Shown here piece after piece: positions 21,622 to 32,079 of a DNA stretch of 64,000 nt (position 1 is the stretch's first letter; each line of letters begins with the position of its first letter). This stretch comes from Aselliscus stoliczkanus. Taxonomy: Eukaryota > Chordata > Mammalia > Chiroptera > Hipposideridae. Both the position numbers and the translations under genes were made by a program. The stretch lies in the NCBI GenBank assembly GCA_033961575.1, contig CM066730.1:159429523-159493522 (forward strand), in the 5' to 3' direction. The notes beneath the pieces were generated by a model. The model searched no databases. It worked only from the letters and a program-made list of their open reading frames with translations, and was not told where the DNA came from.

Positions 21622-22075
21622 GCGAGGCAGACTGAATAATGACACCCAAAGATATAGGCACTAATCCCTGGAATTCAAGAGAATGGGTCTTTGCAGATGT
21701 GATGAAGTTTTAAGGGTCTTGACATGAGATTATCCTGAATATCTGGGTGGGCCCAAAGTCTAATCACAAAAACCTTTAAAAGAGAGAAGCAGAGGGAGAT
21801 TTGACACACACAGGGGAGGAAGAGGCAGTGCGACCAGGGGCTGAGATTAGAATGATGCAGCCACAAGCAAAGGAATGCCGGCAGCCACCAGGACACAGTA
21901 GAGTCCAGGAATGGATTCTCCCCGAGAAGCTCCAGAGAAAATAAAGCCTTGCCGACCCCTGGATTTCTGCCCAGTGAAACTGATACTGAACTTCTGTGAG
22001 AGAATAAATTTCTGGTGTTTTAAGCCATGACGTTTGTGGTAATTTGTTATACCAGCCACAGGGAACCAGTACAAT
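21622..22075 (+). mobile_element. MaLR (MLT1-like) LTR
   Basis: GGCAGACTGAATAATGACACCC, GGGTCTTTGCAGATGTGATGAAG, TGAGATTATCCTGAATATCTGGGTGGGCCC and GAGAGAATAAATTTCTGGTGTTTTAAGCC match the MLT1 series in sense orientation. It is shorter and more diverged than the LTR at 3.2 kb. Confidence 0.8.
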
Positions 22076-22159
22076 GAGAACAGTCACTTCTTGTACTGCT
22101 TTGTCCATTTTGAGGACACATATCATCACTTAATAAAGGTGACAACTAGTATAACATAT

Positions 22160-22420
22160 ATAATAATAATAACTTCAGCATGCACTTCTGTAGTGCTGAC
22201 AATGTGCCAGGCACTATTGTAAGCATTTGAAATATATTTACTCATTCAATCTTCGCTAACCCTCTGAGAGGGTTCTATTATTATCTCAATTTATAAATGG
22301 AACTTTGAAGTACAGAGAAGTTAGGTAACTTGGTCAAAGTTATGTAACTAGTAAGTAGTGGGGCCAGAGCCTGCACCCAGGCAGTCTGGCTCCAAAAGTC
22401 CATGCCATTAAACACTGTGT
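22160..22420 (-). mobile_element. MIR SINE, antisense
   Basis: GACAATGTGCCAGGCACTATTGTAAGC, TATTATCTCAATTTATAAATGG, and GGGGCCAGAGCCTGCACCCAGGCAGTCTGGC identify antisense MIR. Confidence 0.9.
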
Positions 22421-22513
22421 CACACATGGGCATGGCTTTGCACGTAGAGGACATTCAACAAAGGACATTCGTTTTTCTGGAAGTTTATATGGCACTGGTA
22501 TTATTTCTCTCTT

Positions 22514-22666
22514 TTTTTTTTTTTTTTTTTTTTGAGCTGAGCCATCCTGCCACCTGTTGGCAGCTCAACGGCAACTCAGCTCGGGCTGGCCTCGAACAGC
22601 TGTTGCTCAGAGCTCAGCTCGCACTCTTGAGTGAGCTCTTAACCAACTGAGCCACTCGGCCGGCCC
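22514..22666 (-). mobile_element. Type B SINE, antisense
   Basis: T-run, then GAGCTGAGCCATCCTGCCACCTGTTGGCAGC, ending CTTAACCAACTGAGCCACTCGGCCGGCC. TTATTTCTCTCTT is duplicated exactly at 22501-22513 and 22667-22679. Confidence 0.95.
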
Positions 22667-22781
22667 TTATTTCTCTCTTGAATTTTCAGTAAAATTCAAG
22701 CAATTTACCAGTAAAATCATCTGGGCCTGGAGTTTTCTTTGTGGAAAAATTTTAAACCAATAATCCCAGTTCTTTAAGGGG

Positions 22782-22906
22782 TTTTTGTTTGTTTGTTTTG
22801 AGGGCAGTGTCACTGGCCCACATGTAGGATCCGAACCAGGGTCCCCGCTGCCTAGAGCCTGCGCTCCCAGGGCAACTCTCAATCAGTGCACCACTTGGCT
22901 GGCCCC
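22782..22906 (-). mobile_element. Diverged type A-like SINE, antisense
   Basis: (GTTT)n then GAGGGCAGTGTCACTGGCCC as in type A, but the head reads GGGTCCCCGCTGCCTAGAGCC and CTCAATCAGTGCACC. This suggests a subfamily with a different anticodon arm or a chimeric head. Inserted in antisense L1. Confidence 0.85.
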
Positions 22907-23910
22907 ATTGATCTTTTTAAAGAGCCAGCTTTTCATTTCATTGATTTTTCTTTATAGTTTTTCTGCTATTTCATTGATTTCCACCCTCATCTTTATTATT
23001 TCCTTCCTATGCTTGTTGGCATTTCATTTTGCTCTTCTTTTTCTAACTTCTAAAGTTAGAAGCTGAGGTTAATGATTTGAGATCTTTCTTTTTTTCTAAT
23101 ATAGGTGTTTTAATGCTATAAAATGTCCTCTAAGTACTGCTTAGAGGAATATATGACTATATGGGATATAGTTATATCCCATAAATTTTAATATGTAATT
23201 GTTTTGTTTTTATTCAGTTCAAAATATTTTTTAATATCCCCTGTGATTTCTTCTTTGACCTATGACTTATTTTGAAGTATGTGGTTTTGTTTCCAAATAT
23301 TAGAATTTTTCCAATACCTTTCTGTTATTGATTTTAAGCATTACTCTGTTATGCGCAAAGAATATACTTTGTATAATTTTGATTCTTTTAAATTTATCAA
23401 GACTTATGGTCCAGAATATGTATTCTGTTGTCATTAGGTGGAGTGTTCTATATATCTAAATTTGATTAGTAGCATTGTTCAAGTCTTTTATATCTTTATT
23501 AATTTTTCTGCTTACTTGTTTTATCACTTACTAGGCAAGAATAATTGAAATCTCTAACTATAATTATAAATTTGTCTTTTCTTCTCAGTTTTATCAGATT
23601 TTGCTTTAGGTGTTTTGAAGCGCTGGTGCTGAGTACATACACATTTAGAATCGTATCGTCTCTTGTTGAATTAACCCTTTTATCACTATGAAATCATCTC
23701 CTTTCTCCCTTGTAATATTTCTTGTTCTGAAGTCTACTTTGTGCAGTATTGATACAGTCATTACAACTTTCTTATGGTTATTGTTTGCATGGTATGCCCT
23801 TTCCATCCTTTTACTTTTAACTTATATATGTCTTTATTTTTAAAGTGGATTTCTTATAGAAAGTATGTAGTTGGGTCTTGTTTTTTTTTGCCTTTTTTTT
23901 TTCTGCCTTT

Positions 23911-24014
23911 TTTTTTTTTTGAGGGCAGTGCCACTGGCCCTCATTTGTGGGACCTGAACCAGGGCTGCTGGCATCCCAAGCCAGCTCTTAACCACCGCAC
24001 CACTTGGCCAGCCC
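23911..24014 (-). mobile_element. Type A SINE, antisense
   Basis: Poly(T) then GAGGGCAGTGCCACTGGCCC, ending CCACTTGGCCAGCCC. The flanks TTCTGCCTTT (23901-23910 and 24020-24029) are the probable duplication. Inserted in the antisense L1. Confidence 0.92.
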
Positions 24015-24310
24015 AACATTTCTGCCTTTTAATTGGGATGTTTAAACAATTTACATTTATTGTAATTATTGTTATGGTTGGGTTTAAATTGACCATCTTG
24101 CTATTTGTTTCCTATTTATTCCATCTGTTCTTTGTTTTTTCTTTCTTGCCCAATTTTGGATTCAAGTTTCTTATTTATGATTTCATTTTATCTTTATTGT
24201 TGGCTTATTGCCTATGTGTCCCTGTTTTAATCTTTTTTAGTAGTTGCTTTATAATATAATCTTTAACTTATCATTGTTTACCTTCAAATATTTATCACTT
24301 TGTGTATAGT

Positions 24311-24739
24311 TGTTGGTTCGAAACCTCCTCAGCAGCTTCCCAGGTATAATCTGAAACCAGGCCCCCTATCCAGAGGGCAGGGAGAGACTGAAGAAACACA
24401 CAGACCCCTCCAGGTTGGTAGGTGCTAGTTTTAATGAGCACGGGAACTTATACTTATGAGGCTTGCTTTGGGCAGCTACAAGATAAGTAGTTTTCCACAC
24501 CTGCCTGCCAAATCTTAAAAGTTTATATAGAAGTTTTAACTGGGTTCAGTCACATATACCATCCAGAGAGTCTCAACACCACATTCTATTCAGTGCTTTA
24601 GCCTTGGAGCAGCTTCTGAGAATGGGGAAGGCAAGTGGAACACACATTCCAAGGACTGGTGGGATGGGGAGCCTCCAGCTGCCATGGTCCAGCTCACAGG
24701 TCAAGCAATGGTCATGTCTTCTTGATGACATCCCCAACA
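24311..24739 (-). mobile_element. Solo ERV LTR, antisense
   Basis: The unit runs from TGTTGG to CCAACA, as in retroviral LTR ends, within antisense L1. Read on the minus strand it has a TATA-like CTATATAAAC (complement of 24521-24530), an ATTAAA polyadenylation-like site further on and a CT-rich 3' part. Flanks ATAGT and ATAAT are a possible 5-base duplication with one change. No gag, pol or env is present. Class II-like by texture; family not named. Confidence 0.7.
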
Positions 24740-26224
24740 ATAATGTAAGAACTTTATATACTCCTATTTCTCCCCTTTGGTCCTTTGTACTGTTATCATA
24801 TATATTATTTAAATGTTGTTATTATTTTTATTTTAAGTAGTCAATTGTCTTTTGAAAGATATTTTAAAACAAGGAAACATGACTTTTATATTTACCCATT
24901 CATTTACTGTTTGGACATTCTTTATTCCTTTGTGTTTCTATCTTTTTTTTTTTTCCAATTTCCTTTAGCCTAAAGAACTTCCTTTAATATTTTTGGTAGT
25001 GCATATATATTGGAATAAATTCTTTCAGTGTTTTTCTGTTTGACAAATTCTATTTTACCTTCATTTTGAGAGATACTTTTACTTGGTAAAGAATTTCCGG
25101 TGGTTGTTTTTTCCCCCTAGTGTTTTAAAGATGTCTATCCATTGCCCACTGGCTTGAATAGTTTATGATAAGAAATCTGCTGTAATTTTTATCTTTGGTC
25201 CTCTGTAATGTACCTTTTTTCCCTCTTGCTGCTTTTAAGATTTTCTTTTTATCACTTGAGCAATTTCATTATGATGTTCCTTGACGTCTTGTTCTTTATA
25301 TTTGTTCTGCTTGAATGTGGGATCCTTGGATCGGTGGGTTTGTAGTTTTCATTAAATTTGGAAAATATTTAAGCCATTATATTTTCTTGTTTATTTGTTT
25401 TTTTCTGCCCCCTTCTTCCATAGATTTCTTTTCCTTCTTGAACTCCAAAGTCATGAATGTTAGATAGCTTTTCTATTGTCCCACAGGTCAGTGATGCTCT
25501 GTTCATTTTTAGTCTGTCTTCTGTTTCTCTGTTCTTTGTTTTGAATACTTTCTAACACTATGTCTTCAAGTTCACTGATTTTTTTTCTTCTGAAGTTCCT
25601 AATCTATTGGTAATCTAATTCTGTGTATTTGTAATTTTAGATGTTATATTTTAGTCTTTAGGTGTTTAAGTTTTTTTTACATCTCCTTTCTCTTGTTCTC
25701 ATGTTTATGTTTTTCTCTACTTCTTGAATATGTGGAACATACTTATTAAAGGTGTTTTAATATCCTTGTCTGCTAGTTATTTCATCCCCATCATTTCCGG
25801 GTATGTTTTTATTTATTTTGTTTCTCCTGATTAACAAGTTTCTATGCATTCCTGGTAATTTTTTGTGGATAGTTGACATTGTCAATTTTATATTCTTGGC
25901 TGCTAAATTTTGCTTTGGAAAATAGTTAAGTTACCTGGAATCAGTTTGATCCTTTCAGGGATTGCTTTTAAGCTTCATTATGGTGAGTCCATATCAGCAT
26001 TTATTCTAGGACTAATTTAGCCCTCACTATGATGACAATGCCTTTCTGAAGATTCTAATTCCTTGTATATTACAAGGTCTTTCTACTCTGATTGATGTGA
26101 ACAGAAACTATTCCCATCCCTATATGAACCCTGGGAACTGTTCTGTTTACTCCTTTCTAGTAGTCTTGAGTCGTTTCCTCCCATGCATGTGCCAATCTGT
26201 ACTCAACCAAAGACTCTAGGGAGG

Positions 26225-26286
<62 letters not shown>

Positions 26287-26440
26287 CCCTCCCTCCCCCC
26301 TCCCTCCCTCCCTCTCGCTGTCCATCTCCCTCTCCCCCTCTCCCTCTCCCCCTCTCCCTCTCTCCCTCTCCCTCTCTCCCTCTCCCTCTTCCTCTCCCTC
26401 TTCCTACACCATCTCCCTCCCCCTCTCTCCCTTTGGTTCT
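26225..26440 (+). repeat. (TC)n followed by an imperfect CT-rich tract
   Basis: About 55 bases of perfect TC pass into ~150 bases of CCCTCTCCCTCT-like units with almost no purines. It produces long Ser/Leu/Pro and Arg/Glu frames on the two strands that are not genes. The tract has mirror symmetry typical of triplex-forming DNA. Confidence 0.97.
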
Positions 26441-26735
26441 CTGTCCCACAAACTCCAGCCCCTTTGTCCCCCTGGATCTCTAATCTCAGTGGACAGCTCA
26501 CTGAGACCACTGAGCTCTGTTGGGCTCCCGGTCCCTGCATTGCATCCTGGAGACTGCCTCCAGGCAGTAAGCTGGTGCCATCGTAGGGCTCACTTTGTTC
26601 TCTCTCACTTTTCAGAGCTCATAGGACTGCATTGTCTGTTGACCAATGTCTGAAAACACTGCTGTATGTGTTTTGTCCAATTTTTTAGTTGTTTAAGGCA
26701 GGAGGATAAATATGGTCCCTGTTTCTCCAATTTTT

Positions 26736-26841
26736 TTTTGTTTTTTGAGGGCAGTGCCACTGGCCCTCACATGTGGGACCGAACCGGGGCCGCTGGCTTC
26801 CCAAGCCAGTGCTTAACCACCGCGCCACTTGGCCGGCCCTA
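26736..26841 (-). mobile_element. Type A SINE, antisense
   Basis: Near-consensus copy, GAGGGCAGTGCCACTGGCCC to CCACTTGGCCGGCCC. TTTCTCCAATTTTT is repeated at 26722-26735 and 26842-26855. Confidence 0.95.
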
Positions 26842-26859
26842 TTTCTCCAATTTTTAAAT

Positions 26860-27490
26860 GGAGGTCTCTAACATCTTTTCTAGGGAACTTTCATGTTGAT
26901 AGTGGGCTCCTTTCTTTAAAGAAATTCTGTCACTTCAGACATGGCTTTTGAATATTAAAAAGTAGATCTATGTTTAAAGTAACAACGTCATACATCTAGA
27001 TAAATCAAAACAGGATGTAGAATATTTCGAGACTAATTTATTGTTATTAAAATGTCAAAAGGTCAAAAAGGAATTTCAAAACAGGGCTAAGCCTGCGCAG
27101 ATTGTGATTTACTGAGGTTTCATGGCTGTCCAGAGCTGTAACCAGTTACTGAGTCTTGTGTAAGCCTTTTCACTGCCCTACTAGTTATTTAAATCCCTTC
27201 TTTGTCAATGGTCTTCAATGTTTAAATGTTTAGTTTGATACTCATCCCAATATTCAAACAAGGAGTGAAACACTCAGAACCGTTGAGATAAAACTCAAAA
27301 CTATAGTGAGAAGGTGTGACCAAGAAAATGTTAGTGTTTAAACTGTGAAACCCTCCACCATCTACTGACTATCTGACCCTAGAATTAATATTTTCCTCCA
27401 TGTCCTTGCTGGCCACACTGAAAATAAGTGAGGCCAATTACAGCCTATCCTTGGGCCAGGTTATGGGGCAATAAATCAACCTCAACTATT
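26860..27490. other. Unassigned sequence
   Basis: AT-rich intron-like DNA without a recognised repeat or exon. Confidence 0.4.

Positions 27491-27493
<3 letters not shown>

Positions 27494-27562
<69 letters not shown>
27494..27562 (+). repeat. Compound (TG)n(GA)n microsatellite
   Basis: About 45 bases of TG run directly into about 24 bases of GA. The Cys-Val and Arg-Glu frames over it are artefacts. Confidence 0.97.
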
Positions 27563-27563
<1 letters not shown>

Positions 27564-27594
27564 ATATACATGTGCAAGTGAAGTATGTATGCTC

Positions 27595-27790
27595 ACACAT
27601 TTATTTAGCATCTTATATGTGCCAGGCACCTTATTTAATCTTTGTAATAGCCCTGTAAATTCAGTTTTCAGGTATTACATATAAGGTATTCAATGAAAAA
27701 GCTAAGATCCAGAGATCCCAAATGACTTGCTCCAATTCTCCCGCTACACCATGCTACCTCTCTCGATGCCATACTGCCTTACCTTCAGCA
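27595..27790 (-). mobile_element. MIR SINE, antisense
   Basis: CATTTATTTAGCATCTTATATGTGCCAGGCACC and TTTGTAATAGCCCTGTAAATTC are antisense MIR; the distal half is eroded. Confidence 0.8.
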
Positions 27791-27799
27791 GCACTATGG

Positions 27800-29015
27800 T
27801 GTCACAACCTTAGGCCATTCCTCTTGCAGTCATGTACTCTGGTTCACAGGAGCCAGTATAAGACAGAGCTGGATAGATAATCTCAGTGTCTTTCATTAGA
27901 AAAAGGATTTGAAGTTTATAATTACATAGAGTAGGTGAAGACATCAATAAGGCAGTGAGGGACAGATTATTATTATTACAGGCCAATTTAACTGAAAAAG
28001 ACTGATACAGCCCAATACCATACTACCTATCATTCAAAGACAGACCTTTTCATTTGAGGTTCTAGTCACTATTAGCAAAGTCTGACAGTGTTTGCAACTC
28101 GTGTCTTTTGAACGTATGAACTTTCTAAAGAGCCTTTACATTTGAAACTGCTATGATGGAATGATTTTTCTATGGTGGTTTTCTAGCTATGCTATGCTGT
28201 ATAAGGTCCTACATCAGTCATATAATTTTATCTACTTTGCTAGCAGTTTCCTTGATTTAGCTCATCGTGATGAAGCTACCTTAGGCTCCTGCTGTAATTT
28301 TTCTCTGTCTGTGTCCTGTCCAGTTTTGGTGGACTGGCTGTATTTCAAGACTTCAGAATGCAATAGCAGGCTTAATAAATACTTATTAATTTAGCAATTC
28401 TATTTATCCTATTATTCATGTTATTTCTGGTACAACCTTGATTATAACCACCTAAAAATCCATAGGTAAAGTCCCAGTGATAACCTCAGGCTTCTTCTAT
28501 AAAGACATAAATGCTATCAGCCTATACTTTGGCTTATGGCTAATTGAATATTAGTGCCTCACTTTTGAAGTCTATGCTAGTTTTAAAACTTCTGTTTCTA
28601 AATTTATCAGTGAACATGTTGTCCTTTGTGTATAAGAGTGATGCATCATCAGTATGCTTTGAAGTTTTGTTTTCTAGTATTATAAGTAAGTTGCACTGAC
28701 CTTGAGCATTTGCCATTCATCCAAGTAGGAACTAGGTAGGGTTCATATATATGGGCTATATCTGTGATTTTTTTCCATTGTGAAACGTACTCGCCTGTAT
28801 AAGGATTAAATCTACAACTTTGATTTTATTACGCAATCAACAGTTATGTTTTTTATATATAGAACAAGAATTCAAAATTCACATCTTGTTTTTCTCATAC
28901 TTCTCACCAAAATTTAGGGTGAAGCAAGTGGTAATTGAATAGAAGAGAAATGATGTTAGTATTTGCGTGTATGTATCTAGTAATACCTTGATTATTAAAT
29001 GGCCATGTAAGTAAT
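27800..29015. other. Unassigned AT-rich sequence
   Basis: Short L2-like hints (TTAATAAATACTTATTAATTTAGC) near 28370. No exon or domain seen in any frame. Confidence 0.35.
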
Positions 29016-29019
29016 AGAT

Positions 29020-29130
29020 AAGAGGAAGGCTCCAGGGCCAGACTGCCTGCGTTTGAATTCTGGCACCTCTAATTACTGTTAGAGTCACCTTGGTCAAATT
29101 ACTTTACCTCTCTCTGTTATTGTATCCTGT
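29020..29130 (+). mobile_element. MIR SINE, 5' half
   Basis: GGCTCCAGGGCCAGACTGCCTGCGTTTGAATTCTGGCACC and CTTGGTCAAATTACTTTACCTCTC identify the tRNA-related half of MIR. Confidence 0.85.
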
Positions 29131-29134
29131 AACT

Positions 29135-29565
29135 CTGATAAATTCACCTTAGTTCTAATAGGTTTTTGATAGATTCCTTAGGATTTTCTACGAACAAAAT
29201 TATGTTGTCTGCAAACAAATACAGTTTTACTTCTTCCTTTCCAATCTTTATGTCTTTTTCTCCCCTGCCTTCTCTAGAACCTCCAGTATAATATTGAATA
29301 GACAATTGAATTGTCATTTCCAGTCTTAGGGGGAAAGCATTCTGTCTTTTGCTAAGTAAATATGTTAGCTGTAGGTTTTTGTTACTTTTCCTTTATAAAA
29401 TTGAGCAAGTTTTCTTCCATTCCTGGTTTGATGAGAGTTGTTATGATTGGGTATTGAATTTTGTCAAATGGTTTTTTTTTCATCTATAGGAATGATCATA
29501 TGCACGTCATCTTCATTCTTTTAATATGATTTACATTGATTGATTTTCAAAAGTTACATTTTTTT
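29135..29565 (-). mobile_element. L1 fragment, antisense
   Basis: GATAGATTCCTTAGGATTTTCTACGAACAAAATTATGTTGTCTGCAAACAAATACAG is a well-known antisense segment of L1 ORF2. It continues to TTTTCATCTATAGGAATGATCATATG. Fully decayed. Confidence 0.85.
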
Positions 29566-29569
29566 ATTA

Positions 29570-30550
29570 CTATAACAAGGAAATAGAGATGTTCCGGTAC
29601 ATATTTCTCTGCATTTATTGGAAACCGGCAATATCTTAAGGTAGTTTAAAATCTCTAGGATTATTCTCTAGTTGTCTCTCAATTATAAAGCTATATGTTA
29701 AAGACATAATAAACAAAAATATATATTTTGGGGTGACCAAATGATTATATTGAGTCTTCATGATTAGTGATTTATTAAATATATTTTAGTGAAGTCTAAA
29801 CCAGTGCAAAGAGAATATAGTATTTACATCAGCTTCCTGATCATTTACTTTTCCCATAATACACAAAAAAATAATCTTAATTCTTTTGAGATCTTAATTT
29901 TTAAGAAATGAATGTGCTAGATAATGAAGCTAGCTAGATAATACATAATTGTAGAGAAGTAGTTCACTGCATATTTAGGAATCATTTTGGAGTAGTAATC
30001 ATCATAAGCCAAAGTTTCCAGGTGAAGAAAGGCTTGTTTCATTATCTGGTGATAAAGAAAAGGAGGAACCTGGTAGTTGGTGCCTTGATTTATCATGCTT
30101 GCAACTGTAATTATAATAACCATAATACGATGCTCATTCTCTTTATAGGAAGATGTTCTTATTGTTTGTTACTAGGTGTTACTGGGCCTGTTTTATTATA
30201 GTGGCTGCATTTTTGCAAAGAGGTATTTAAATATAGTAAGAGTGATTCATCCCCTTGTTGCCAGTTCCAGAGCTACAAATGGAACCAGCACTGAGGGGGA
30301 TTTCATCTTCCATTAAGGTTCTATTTGCATAGCCCATGATCTCTCAGGACTTACTCTGCCCACTGCCTCAACAGACCTTTTGTACAAGTAAAATGGAATC
30401 AAGCAGATGAGTGAATACGTGTGTCTGGATGGACAACAGCTTTGGAATCTCACTACCCTTCTCATGAGCAAAGCTGCATTTCCCAGCGCACTCCGCGCAC
30501 ACACAGCCTGTGGGGTCAAACCCAATTAGGTGCTCTCATCTACTCTTTTA
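29570..30550. other. Repeat-poor segment upstream of a candidate exon
   Basis: No clear repeat. AT-rich text around 29990-30125 (GTTTCCAGGTGAAGAAAGGC, TTGATTTATCATGC) has the texture of conserved non-coding DNA but cannot be tested. A polypyrimidine tract ending TACTCTTTTACAG closes the segment. Confidence 0.35.
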
Positions 30551-30553
30551 CAG

Positions 30554-30835
30554 GACTGGCCTTTTCAGCTTCGAGAAGCAGCATGCCCTGTTCCATTCAG
30601 CTGCCGCTCTCAGCCCATTCTTTAGCTTCTTCTCTCGTGTTCCCATGGAGCAAGGCTCTGGGTTTGTCCTGCACATGCTCCCTGAGCGACTCATTCACAA
30701 AGACAGCGGGCTCCCTAAGGAAAAGCAGTGAACCAGTGAGGAAGGAGATGACAAATCGTGCCAGCCGGAGGGGAAGAGTAAGGCATATGAGAAACGACAT
30801 CAGTGCAGTCATCCCACAGAGATTGAATTGAGCTG
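30554..30835 (+). other. Candidate non-coding exon (282 bases)
   Basis: It is bounded by a strong acceptor (polypyrimidine CTCTCATCTACTCTTTTACAG ending 30553) and a good donor (GAGCTG/GTATGT at 30835/30836), with no repeat overlap. All three frames contain stops: the longest ATG frame starts at 30582 and stops at 30829-30831, four bases before the donor. A coding internal exon is therefore unlikely. It fits a 5'-UTR exon or a lncRNA exon, perhaps joined to the CpG-island exon 22 kb upstream. I recognise no protein. Confidence 0.35.
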
Positions 30836-30839
30836 GTAT

Positions 30840-31600
30840 GTTTTTACTGGGAATTCCAGCTCATTGTAGGCATTTATTATTTTTTTTATAAAGCATTGGG
30901 GCTGGGTTTGATTCTCTCTGTGCAGTGGAAACAACTCAGCAGCAGAAGCAGTTAAGCCTTATTGACCAGCATGCCACAGAACTGTTAAATACTAGTACAA
31001 AGACAGACCTTCCAGGAAAATACATGGAGTCATAATAATAATAACTCCCCTTTGGGTATTCTCTCAAAATACTTTTATTTAGTTTGGGTGTGAGAGATAA
31101 TATAACTCCATAAGGATAGTTTTAAATGGAGATTATTTGAGAGAAACCACCTTTTACGTGACATTCTGTTACCATGACATGGGAAATTTTCTGGCTTTTA
31201 GCAGTCAGTTCAATTCAGCAAGTATATATGATGAGTCACCTACCCACTGCTGGTGAATGAACGTTACTCTATTCTGGGTGCCAAACCCTGAGAAAAGCTG
31301 TGTATGGACCAAATGTGGAGAGAGGGGAATGGAATCAGGAGGAGAGACCACTGCTAGCCCGTGATAGATGGAGCGGACCTAGGAATGGCTGGTCTGAGGT
31401 GGCCGATTAGATGTATCCACAGGGAAAGGAGCGCTAGTTTATTTTATAATAATCCACTTTTTCTTATTATAAAGCTAATATATTTTCATTACAGCAGATT
31501 TGGGGAGAAGTATTAATGCCAAGAGGGGAAAAAAACCCAACATTACCCCACCACCCCAAAGTAATGCTGTTAACATTTTATTTTAGATTCTTCTAGTTTT
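30840..31600. other. Mostly unassigned; L2-like scrap
   Basis: CAGTTCAATTCAGCAAGTATATATGATG and TTCTGGGTGCCAAACCCTGAG at about 31205-31300 look like eroded L2. Nothing else recognised. Confidence 0.35.
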
Positions 31601-31603
31601 TTG

Positions 31604-31645
31604 AGTATATATATATATACATATATATATATGTATATATATATT
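31604..31645 (+). repeat. (TA)n-rich microsatellite
   Basis: Alternating TA with two CA/GT interruptions, followed by a T run. Confidence 0.9.
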
Positions 31646-31654
31646 TTTTTTTTT

Positions 31655-31913
31655 TACAAAAAAAGGGATTTTGCCATATGTGTTCTTTTATAAACTGGTT
31701 TCATCACCACATTGTGAACATTTTTGTGTCATTAGGGTATTCTCTTATATGAAGGTACAGTCACTAATCCCTTTCTAATGGGATTTTAAGTTTTCAATTT
31801 TCCCTCTTATAATGATTGTTTAGGTAGCTAAATCTTAGTGAACACCCGTGACTATTTTTTAAGACAAATTCATAAACATGGAATTACTGGATCAAAAGGT
31901 ATATAAAATATGG
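31655..31913 (-). mobile_element. L1-like 3' fragment, antisense
   Basis: CATTTTTGTGTCATTAGGGTATTC and CATAAACATGGAATTACTGGATCAAAAGGTATATAA resemble antisense L1M 3' regions. Diverged; family uncertain. Confidence 0.55.
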
Positions 31914-31932
31914 CTCTTGGTGCATACTTTTA

Positions 31933-32060
31933 TTTTTATTTTTATTTTATTTTATTTTTATTTTTTTGAGGGCAGTGTCACTGGCCCTCATATGTGGGAC
32001 CCTAACTGGGGCCGCTGGCTTCCCAAGCCAGCGCTTAACCACCGCGCCACTCAGCCGGCC
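31933..32060 (-). mobile_element. Type A SINE, antisense
   Basis: A (TTTTA)n tail is followed by GAGGGCAGTGTCACTGGCCC and ends CACTCAGCCGGCC. An exact 19-base duplication, CTCTTGGTGCATACTTTTA, lies at 31914-31932 and 32061-32079; it is the longest in the window. Confidence 0.97.
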
Positions 32061-32079
32061 CTCTTGGTGCATACTTTTA

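Larger units (their letters stand above)
22680..26160 (-). mobile_element. Old L1 LINE, antisense, interrupted
   Basis: The plus strand reads as antisense L1M throughout: AATCATCTGGGCCTGGAG, GAGCCAGCTTTTCATTTCATTGATTTTTC, TCTGTTGTCATTAGGTGGAGTG and, further on, ATTCTTTATTCCTTTG. SINEs at 22782-22906 and 23911-24014 and an LTR at 24311-24739 break it. All frames are disrupted. The exact subfamily and both ends need alignment. Confidence 0.82.

Noticed and set aside
23774..24259. 161-residue hydrophobic frame that looks like a membrane protein
   Set aside because: Antisense L1 T-rich sequence plus a SINE; the hydrophobicity comes from TTT and ATT codons.
26157..26653. Long frames of Arg/Glu/Gly on one strand and Ser/Leu/Pro on the other
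   Set aside because: They are translations of the CT-rich tract.
30582..30831. Protein-coding exon
   Set aside because: The frame stops four bases before the donor and no homology is recognised, so I kept it only as a non-coding exon candidate.
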